A stretch of 64,000 bases of DNA from Bullera alba. Its lineage: Eukaryota; Basidiomycota; Tremellomycetes; Tremellales; Bulleraceae. Under the pieces are notes generated by a model. That model did no database searches and had not been told where the DNA came from. It saw nothing but the letters and a program-made list of their open reading frames with translations. The DNA lies in the NCBI GenBank assembly GCA_001600095.1, contig BCIX01000005.1, positions 68,523-132,522 on the forward strand, in the 5' to 3' direction. The position numbers and the translations under genes are program-made. This document shows positions 55,966-64,000 of the stretch, one piece after another (positions within the stretch are counted from its first letter, which is position 1; every line of letters starts with the position of its first letter).

Positions 55966-57421
55966 ATGTCCCCTGGAGCGAGGTACGACGTCGTAGTCCT
56001 CGGTGCTGGGGTGATAGGCCTCTCTATCGCCCTTGAGCTAGTTGCCCGGGGAAAGAGGGTCGCTGTCGTCGGGAAGGATTTACCCTCGGATTCAGACTCT
56101 GTTGGCTTTGCCTCCCCCTGGGCCGTGAGTGCTCTCGTTCTTACCTATCCACTCCCATTCAACGCCGCTCATCACAGAGCATGAGAGATCAAGTTGGAAT
56201 TGAATTGCGCTGACACACTCGCGATTTAGGGCTGCAACTGGCATTCGTTTGAGACTTCCGCTGCGAGCCAAACTGCCCAATGGGACGCCGCAACCTACAA
56301 GAAGCTTGGCAAGGTGGCCGAGCTGTACCCCGATTTGTGCCAGCGGATCCCATTCAAAGATCTTTGGTCGAAACGGGTGCCCGTCGATGGAATCTGGTTC
56401 AGCGATCTCGTCGGGGGTGTAAGTGAGGCGTTCGCCAGCTCTTCTGACTTGTCATGGCCAAACCTTATTCTTTGAACATACTGACCCTCGCGTAGATTAG
56501 AGAAGAGTCCAGTACCAATGGACGCCTTCCTGGAGGATACGCCCACGCACACTCGTACCACTCGTATATACTGCACGCACCGCGATACACTGCCCACCTA
56601 GGTCAACAACTGCGCGACCAGGGCGTCCCCTTTGTCCGCGCCCGGCTCACCAGTCTCGACCAGGCGTACAACCTCCCCCAAACCGGTCCCGTGGACCTGG
56701 TGGTCAATGCCACTGGCCTCGGAGCTAGGTCTTTGATCGGCGTAGAGGACGACAAGGTGTATGCGGCCCGGGGACAGACTGTGCTTGTGAAAGCGGATCA
56801 GAAGGGCGGGCGGAACTGCTACATGGCCTGCGAGACGTTTATGGCCAAGGACGAGGGCGGTCAGTGCGCCGCAGGCGCTCCCGATTAGTACGGGTAACAA
56901 TGCTGACGGATGGTAGGGCCCAAACCGGCATATATCATTCCAAGACCTGGACCCGAAGGGCATATAGTCCTCGGGGGGACATACCTCCAAGACAACCACT
57001 CCTCCCTGCCCGACCTGGACGAGGGGGAGCGCATTCTTAGTGATTGTTTCGAACTCGATCCCTCGTTGGCGGGAATCAAGGACGGGACGTGGCGCGATAT
57101 ACAGGTGATATCGCACAATGTGGGTCTTCGACCCGCTCGCGAAGGTGGAGCGAGGGTGGCTCTCGAGCGAAGGTCCTTGGGGCAAGGTGATCAGAGATCG
57201 GGTCCCAAAGTTCTCTCGGGGGATAAAGGCAGGAAAGTGGGGGTCGTCCATGCCTATGGCTTTGGATCGGGAGGGTGAGTGATCCTGGGCACCGAGAAGA
57301 GGCGGGAAACAGAGTAGTGCTGACGACGCACAGGTTCCAGGGAAGTCTGGGAGCGGCAGACTACGCGGCCGATCTGGTCGACGAGTACTTTTCCGCGACC
57401 ATTGTCAGAGGCAAGCTCTAG
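55966..57421 (+). CDS. D-amino-acid oxidase
   Basis: Five exons (55966-56124, 56230-56418, 56496-56859, 56917-57274, 57334-57421) encode 385 aa. The FAD dinucleotide motif [16 protein letters not shown] is at the N-terminus. [27 protein letters not shown], the substrate-Arg region [14 protein letters not shown] and the final [15 protein letters not shown] are the DAO signatures. The enzyme oxidises D-amino acids to oxo-acids, ammonia and H2O2. The C-terminus VRGKL is only a weak form of the SKL peroxisomal signal normal in fungal DAOs. D-aspartate oxidase is a close relative and is not fully excluded. Confidence 0.92.
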
Positions 57422-57854
57422 GACGATCAGGACAGTATATCTAGGACCACCAGGACAGAATATTGTACGGGGTAGCATCTCTGCCGCAGTTGTACATTAT
57501 CACTTGACGAATTCGTGCTCTCTCCGCCAATCGCTGAGCGGTGGCCACATACGTTCACCCACCCTCCCGATCCTTAGCATACCACGCTGTTATAGAATAG
57601 CCAATTGCTCCGCGTCCGTCTTTCCCGATAGCAGCTTAGCCCACTTCTCACGGTGATCTCTGATTTATGCCCTTCTCCTGTCTGCCGGATCAAGCAGAAC
57701 CGAATGCAAGTATGCAAGTGTTGCGCTACCTACGCAGCGGCATCTTTACATCAACTGTACATACTATCACGATAGGCTGGCTACAGCATTCGCTACACGG
57801 AGATGACTCCGCGGGCTACCGACAGAGGTCTGATAGCCAGCTTCTTGGTTCAGC
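57422..57854. other. Intergenic between convergent genes
   Basis: 433 bp, no gene recognised. Confidence 0.35.
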
Positions 57855-59547
57855 TTAATTGGCTTTAGTGATCAAAGCGTCCTTCTCATCCTCCCCTTCT
57901 GATGAGGCTCTTCCTGCGGCCTCGACGTCGGTGGCAGTAGAGATTTGAGTGACCTCCTCCTTCTTTGGAATCCAGCTATCACATCAGATGAATCAGCGCT
58001 TTTCCAAAGTCCATTGCTGCCGCTGGGGACTCACACTTCCTCGTACTGCCAAAACTCCCGGAGATTCCCTCTCACCCCCACACAGCCCAGCATGGCGATC
58101 GAGACCACCGGCACGACGAGGAACAATCCCAGGCCCTCGGAGGCGAATTGCGATCGCATGCCCGCGTTCTGGTTGATAAAGTGGATAGTCGTGCCCATGC
58201 ACCCGATTAACGCGATGAGCGCGGTGATGAACGTTGGAGCGCGGAACAAGTGTCGCTTGTTGACGATCTGGACCGGCTCGCCCGGTGCGGCAGGGAGCGT
58301 GAGTGCGGATGGGAGGGATGATTTGGAGTGGTCGTATCGCAGGGCGAGGGACGCCTAAGAGTTGTCGTCAGTGAGTATGCGAGAGAGTGAAGGGGTTGAC
58401 CCACCATGAAGCCGCCGACGACGTAGGGCAAGGCAGAGCCGAACATCAGCATAGCATCAGCGACCCAATCACTCGGAACGGTGTCAGTGCTGGGCTTGTC
58501 GGTGTCGCCCGACTTGGAGAAATATTTGACGAGCAGGTCGACCGTGTATCCGATCGTGCCGGCGACAATTGGCATTCCGATCTGAAGCGAGGTCAGCTCA
58601 CTCCCCGATGGGCGCAGGGACGTCCAGCTGATTGCGGTGAGAGCCCATAGGCGACATAGGCTGCTCAGTGATTGAGGCCGACTCACAAAGTATCCGTTGA
58701 GCACCAACAGCGTCATCTTCGTCGAGATCCTTGGCAAGGGGATGAACACCATGGCCATGACGAAAGCCAGGGTGGCCAGTGGATATAGCGCCTTGATACC
58801 CTGACTAGCCGAGAAGAGAACGGCCGCGCTCAAGCCGCCGGACACGAATGGCCTGATTTTGTGGAATCGGGTGTTGGGCCGGGTGGCTTTGGGCAAGTAG
58901 CTCTTGTTGTCTTTCGAGTTGATGAGCTGGACGGAGGAGGAGATGAATGGCGAGCAGATGATCATCTAGGCGCAAGCGTTAGCTTGCAGTGACGCTGGAG
59001 TGTCTCTTCTGGTGGATTGTACCCTCTGGGCGCTCGAGTGCAAGAGTACAATAATGACAAGTGACTTACCTGGTCAAACATGGTAGAAATGACGAGCCAC
59101 TCGATCGTCACCCAGAACGCATCCATCACGCCCTGCGAGGAGATCTTTGGCAGGATGAAAATGAGGAACATCTGGATACAGAATGGCATAAGGGCGCATC
59201 CGAGCGCTGCGGCGAGTTTCTTGTTCGCAACCCTCCTCCATCCCCGGACGGGAGGTTGAAGGGGGGCATCAGCGGTAACCTCCTTGGTGTCCGAGTTGGG
59301 TGGCGTGAGTGACTTGACTGCGATCCAAGTCTAGAGTAGTTGGGTCAGCAATCCGTCCTGAGATGACCAATACAATGGCGTATGGCTAGCACAGAAGGTC
59401 CAAAGCGAGGTGTTGGAGAAAGAGAAGAGGATAAGGATGACTCGTACTCACATTCAACGAGACGTGGGAAGCGACCACCATTCCGCCCAGACCGAGCACG
59501 GTGGAGGCCAACCGAACCCCATCCATCCTCTCCAGGTCGTCGAACAT
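57855..59547 (-). CDS. Signal-peptide-peptidase-like membrane protein, catalytic motifs lost
   Basis: Six exons (59452-59547, 59070-59330, 58687-58965, 58405-58581, 58354-58035, 57975-57855) encode 417 aa with about nine hydrophobic segments. Landmarks align in order with eukaryotic SPP (peptidase family A22B): PKISSQGVMDAFW (SPP KIFSQEYINL), IICSPFI, FIPLPRISTKMTLLVLNGYF, MLMFGSALPYVVGG then MASLALRYD (SPP MLGLGD...ALxLRFD), TFITALIALIGCMGTTI, and a final GNLREFWQYEE. However the YD of helix 6 reads FI (residues 212-213), the GLGD reads MFGS (258-261), and the PAL motif is not intact. If the family call is right, this is a pseudoprotease. The family call itself is by eye. Confidence 0.6.
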
Positions 59548-59843
59548 GGCGCGGTTGTTGATATATTATGTGTAGTGAGTGTGTGGAATACTCTGCTCGA
59601 AAGTGAGAGTGAGTATAGGAAGAGTAAGAGAGAGGTTGAGGATGGCTGAGAGAGGCAGCTCGAAAGCGGTGGAGCGGCCAAGAATAGCTTTCCCACCCTA
59701 GCTCAGGGTCAAAGCGTTCGCCACCCTGCATGTGGCACGCAAGTGGCAGTGTGGCACTGATAAGGAGCATGCTTAATACCATCAAGGATAACTCGCTCTG
59801 ATTCACAGATCCACGACATGTCCAAGACACAATGTCTGCATCC

Positions 59844-62007
59844 TCAGGTCCGGCTCAGGCCCATGTCCCAGAACTCCTTCTCGAGCCTGACTACATTATG
59901 CCATATCCCAACTAGTCGCTCGAGTTTGGCGGGGCTAGGTGGATCGAGTGCGATCCTGCTTTCTAAGTTGTCTGCGGGCGGGTCAGCGTCGGCTACACGG
60001 TTCTGGCTTTGTGTCCACTCGGGCAGTGAAGTGTAAGGGCAGGAGAAGAGGAGATGGGACCCACCGATACCCCGATCGACGGCGTCCAAGAACTCCTTCC
60101 CGGCATAATCCTCCATCCACTTCTTGTACCGATTTCCCACCATCTTCGCCTCTCCCTCCCGCACCCTCTTCTGCAACCACAACCCGACCTCGCCATACCC
60201 GACCAAACAGGACGCCACGGCGAGGTACAGGTCCAACACGTCCCCCTGGGCGCCAATGTCCAGGATGTATCGCGCGTAAGCGGAGCACGCGGGGGACTCG
60301 GGCGTGGACATCAGTTGTGGGAGGGAGATGCCAAATTCGGCGCAGTACTACTCTCGAGCATCAGCTGTGTCCTTCCAAAGAGGTCGTTCAGGCCAGCTGA
60401 TGGGATTGGAGTGAGAGACTCACATCGACGTGCATCTGAGACTCTCGAGCGATGTGTGCGGCGATGCCGGTGAACGCGGAGATGTCCTCGAAAGAGCTGG
60501 ACTTGTAAGCCCCCAAAGCGTGAGCTCGGGCGTCTAACCATGTCAGTGGGGTACAGTGAAAGGTTGAACGCACAATGCCTTAGGTAGTGATAATCCTGCT
60601 TGATGTAGTGCTCAAAGCACTCCACCGGCAGGGTCCCATCGCCCAACTGCACCACGAACGGGTGTTTGACGTATGATTGCCAGAGGGGAAGATCGCTTTG
60701 GATAAGGTATGACATGAAAGGGTGTGGGTTGTGTTTCGTCGGTCTAACCAGCAGCCATCAGTCTAGCCTGACAGATGGGGGGACTATGACTCACGGGGGG
60801 AGAGCCCGCGGGGCGGTGAGGTGAGAATGGTTCAGTGGTCCGTGGCCTTGGCCAAATTCGAAGGCGGATGATATTGCCGATCTGGTGTATTCGATCGCTG
60901 TCCGGCATATGCTCACGGCGTCGTATGCTAGCAGCGTGGTCAGAGGGAGTAATTCCAATGATTGGATCGTCGACTCACGTTGATCGCCGTTGGCCATCTT
61001 GTGCTTTGCCAAAGTGCTGGCTATCGCCGCACTTAGGGTACACCCCGTCCCATGGGTATTCCTGCTTTCGAGCATTCTCCCCACAAAGAGCGTCATCTTT
61101 CCCGTTGACTTTTGCAGCAGTATATCCACCACGAACTCTGTTTCCTGTCGTAATCCCTTTCCATCTCTATACCGGCTCAAGAATTCGATCGTCTCTTGCT
61201 CATCATCCCCTTGCTCCCAAATCACGGGGTACTTCCCCGCCAAAGCCATCACTTCGGCTTTGCTGACCCGCAGATGTCCGCCCTTGAGGAGGACGACCTC
61301 GCAGGGCAGGTCGTTCAGCTTCTTGGCCATGTCAAGTAAGGACTCAAGGCCTCCTGATATTGACTCCTGCTTGTGGCCAAGAAGGCACATCGCCTCTGGG
61401 ATATTTGGCGTTATCCAATCCACCAAGGGCAATAGCTCGTCCTTGATCGCTTGTATCGCATCGTCGGCGAGCAGGGTATGGCCAGAAGTCGAGATCATCA
61501 CCGGGTCAAGGACCATCACCGGGCGGTTCTTCTGGACGGGGAGGTAGTTTGCAATGGCGGACACGGTGGATGAGCTGGTGAGCATACCGAATTTCAGAGC
61601 GACTGGGGGTGAGTCGTCGAATACGGATTGCAGCTGAATGAGAAGTACATCAGCTGCAAGCTCCGAAGAGATAATAGCTGGATGAATGAGGAAGGGGTGT
61701 TCACCTGCTTCACGACGAAATCACTCGGTACTTCATGAACGGCATGTACGCCCAGAGTATTCTGAGCCGTGAGACCAGTTATCACCGATGAACCATAGCA
61801 TCCGAATGCCGCAATGGTCTTCAGGTCGGCCTACAAGTACATCAGCACGGTTTCATCAAAGTCCACCATGAGTTGAGTGGTTTACGTACCTGGACACCGG
61901 CCCCTCCGCCAGAGTCGCTGCCTGCCATCAGCTCTGATGTGCGTGGCGGACTCACCTGCTATCGTCAGGACATGCGGCTGCGGGGTTACTTCCAGCGAGA
62001 CGGACAT
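59844..62007 (-). CDS. THI20: HMP/HMP-P kinase fused to TENA/thiaminase II domain (Thi20 type)
   Basis: Nine exons (61956-62007, 61890-61921, 61705-61830, 60979-61633, 60795-60927, 60574-60743, 60424-60533, 60065-60347, 59844-59971) encode 562 aa. Residues about 10-310 are ThiD: VLTIAGSDSGGGAGVQADLK, VLDPVMISTSGHTLL and the anion-hole RNTHGTGCTLSAAIAS. Residues about 340-560 are TENA: DLPLWQSYVKHPFVVQLGDG, ECFEHYIKQDYHYL and YCAEFGI with the catalytic-Cys region. The kinase phosphorylates hydroxymethylpyrimidine twice in thiamine synthesis; TENA salvages pyrimidine by thiaminase II action. The domain order and length match yeast Thi20. Confidence 0.94.
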
Positions 62008-62547
62008 GCTGGCCTGAGATGATCCCCTTCTATGATCCCGACGGCTGGAGATCAGTGAGGGTGATACAGCTGGTCTTTGTAGCAGCGATCAATACCCCAT
62101 TGCATATGGACGGCTCTGAAGATCTCGAGAGTCGAGCGGACCTCCGCCGGTCAGTCAAAGTGGAGGGAACGGAATCAAAATTTCATGCACCCAGCGAGAT
62201 CTTAGCGGACCGGTCAGCCGTCCAAGAGGGTCTTGATGGTCACATCGCAATGGAGAATGATTGTTGAGCACTTCATAGCATGCTCTTGCCGGAGCGTACT
62301 GACCGAGAACGATGCAAAGACTACTTCTCGTCGACCAGTTGGAAAGACGGGATATCAATGTATGAACAGTACTTTAGCCTGACGTGTCTATCGGGCCGGG
62401 TGACCCGGCGGCCGAAGCGGGATCAAAACTAACACCCCAATTCCCAAAAGTTGGATCATGGTCGAGTGTCGACTCGAAGATTAGATTAGCCCAGAGCAAT
62501 ACCATCTACACTACACCTCCGCTCTACATCAGGAGAGCAACACCACC
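62008..62547. promoter_or_regulatory. Divergent promoter of THI20 and LYS2
   Basis: 540 bp between starts. A thiamine riboswitch was looked for (CTGAGA-type core) but none was convincing. Confidence 0.3.
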
Positions 62548-64000
62548 ATGACAGGTCAACAGAATGGCAATAGCCAGGAGAAGGAGCTGGCCGATAAGCT
62601 GCAGAGATGGTCGGAAAAGTTGGCTTCGTTGCCGAGTCTGGCTCTGCCGACAGATTACCCAAGGCCCTGTGAGTGGGATGCGAGGTGCTCTGTGTTCTGC
62701 AGGACAGTGTATGGTATCGAAGGAGCTCGGATGCGGACTTCCAGGATGTAGCTACGCAGAAGCAAGTCGGACTTCGTCGCTGACATCCCGCAGCACCCAA
62801 CAAGCTGGTCGAAGCAACCCAAACGCTCTCACTGCCGCCAACCCTCACGACATCGCTCCTGCGGCTCACGCTCGAGTTCTCGTCAATCTTCCCGGCATCA
62901 CCCCTGCCCACGCCGTATCACCTGCTTCTCACATCGTTCGCGATCCTGCTGTTCAGGTACACCCCCGACCCATCCCTCGTCATCTGTACCTCTGGCACGA
63001 CCACTTCTCAGCCATTGCTGCTCAAGCTGGATCTAGCGCCTGAAATGACATTCTTCGATGTCTTGAGACAGATCATCGAGCAGGAGCAACAAGCGGCCGA
63101 GGACGCTGTCCCACTATCCACCCTAGTGGACCACCTCAAGCCCGAGGGACCATTGTTCAGAGTCCGATTCTTCGACTCTACCCAGATCGAGACCGATTCT
63201 TCCACGTCTCTCACCACGGATATGACTCTGTTCCTACTTGCCTCTCCGTCCGACACCCCAGCGACGAGAACATCCATTCCACCACTATACCTCCGCCTAG
63301 CGTACAACTCGTTGTTATTCACCCAAAGCCGAATATCCGCCCTGTTGGAGTCGCTACTCCACCTCCTGACCTCAGCGGCCAGAGCGGAGCCCTCGCATCC
63401 ACTGGGTAGTCTACCACTGAGGACGTCAACCCAGACGACGACTCTGCCTGATCCCACGGCGGACCTCGATTGGTGCGGGTACAAGGGTGCCATTCCGGAC
63501 ATTTTCTCCGCCAACGCAAAGGCCAACCCCGATAGCATATGCGTAGTCCAGAGTGAACTCGCCGAAGGACAGGGTATCATGGATGGACCGAGCAGGGGCA
63601 CAAAGACGTACACGTACAGGCAGATTGACGAGGCTAGCAATGTCGTCGCGCACGCCCTCGTCAAGAGCGGCTTGGAGCAGGGAGAGGTCGTGATGGTGTA
63701 CGCAGCGAGAAGCGTGGAGATGGTCGTTTGTGTGATGGGTATTCTCAAAGCGGGAGGTGTCTTCTCCGTCGTGGGTGAGTGAATCTCGTCATGGATGGCA
63801 AATAGTGAAACTGACTTATGGTAGACCCCGCATACCCTCCCAACCGACAGACAATCTATCTCTCCGTGTCCAACCCACGAGCACTGCTCATCATCTCGTC
63901 CGCCGGAACGCTCGCATCCACCGTCTCGGAATACATCAAGGACAATCTCTTCCTCCGACTACTAGTCCCAGCGATCTCTCTCACCGAAACCGGCGTCAGA
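62548..64000 (+). CDS. LYS2: L-2-aminoadipate reductase, 5' part (runs off window)
   Basis: Exons 62548-62668, 62794-63774 and 63825 onward are visible; the gene continues past base 64000. The N-terminal region (LASLPSLALPTDYPRPSPNK) is the condensation-like part of Lys2. Then GAIPDIFSANAKANPDSICV, the A3-to-A5-type YTYRQIDEASNVVAHALV and VVMVYAARSVEMVVCVMGIL, and DPAYPPNRQTIYLSVSNPRA are the adenylation domain. The full enzyme (about 1,400 residues) adds a carrier and a reductase domain and makes 2-aminoadipate semialdehyde in fungal lysine synthesis. It needs Lys5 phosphopantetheinylation. Confidence 0.93.

Noticed and set aside
62008..62547. TPP riboswitch upstream of THI20
   Set aside because: The gene is a natural candidate, but the conserved CTGAGA and ACCTGATC-type core could not be found in the leader or first introns.
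1..64000. tRNA, rRNA, CRISPR or intact transposon
   Set aside because: No cloverleaf with a GGTTCRA-type B box, no rRNA segment, no CRISPR array and no terminal inverted or long terminal repeats were noticed when reading both strands.

Overview
This is a nuclear segment of a basidiomycete yeast, most likely a tremellomycete (Cryptococcus/Kwoniella/Saitozyma-like). Genes are dense, on both strands, and cut by many introns of about 40-110 nt. The introns have GTNNGT donors, a CTGAC/CTGAT/CTAAC branch site just before the acceptor, and several exons of only 9-14 nt. The housekeeping proteins (ribosomal P0, Rab GDI, CK2 beta, adrenodoxin, Lys2, Thi20) are clearly fungal. All gene models were spliced by hand from frame, splice sites and family resemblance; no database was searched.

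Region 1 (1-6.3 kb) is a same-strand array of five short genes (78-131 codons) for small, hydrophilic, Ser/Thr/acidic proteins. Most have a TATA-like box 100-200 bp upstream. Two are clear paralogues and none matches a family I know.

Region 2 (6.4-25.7 kb) holds a 2OG-Fe(II) oxygenase divergent from a pantothenate/allantoate-type MFS transporter, two unknown genes, a SUR7/PalI-type membrane protein, ribosomal P0, a mitochondrial-looking protein, the Trm9 tRNA methyltransferase divergent from 3-ketodihydrosphingosine reductase, the SWR1-complex HIT-finger subunit Vps71, a mitochondrial-looking unknown, and the mitochondrial FAD/folate carrier Flx1.

Region 3 (25.7-42.1 kb) is more accessory. 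It contains an unknown Ala/Thr/Pro-rich gene followed by a relic copy of the Flx1 last exon, then an amidase divergent from a Hol1-like MFS transporter, a Zn2Cys6 regulator and a SnoaL-like protein (a possible small catabolic cluster). A frameshifted glycosidase-like remnant, a ChaC glutathione-degrading enzyme and a membrane-anchored histidine acid phosphatase (phytase type) follow.

Region 4 (42.4-50.0 kb) begins with an unknown gene whose UGA stop is followed in frame by a 35-codon low-complexity, Lys-rich extension. The next 6 kb is hard to read: ORFs are broken or unrecognisable and several kinds of tandem repeat appear. It looks like decayed or fast-evolving sequence.

Region 5 (50.1-64 kb) returns to core genes: Rab GDI, CK2 beta, adrenodoxin/Yah1, D-amino-acid oxidase, a signal-peptide-peptidase-like membrane protein lacking its catalytic motifs, the Thi20-type HMP-P kinase/TENA fusion, and the 5' part of LYS2, which runs off the window.
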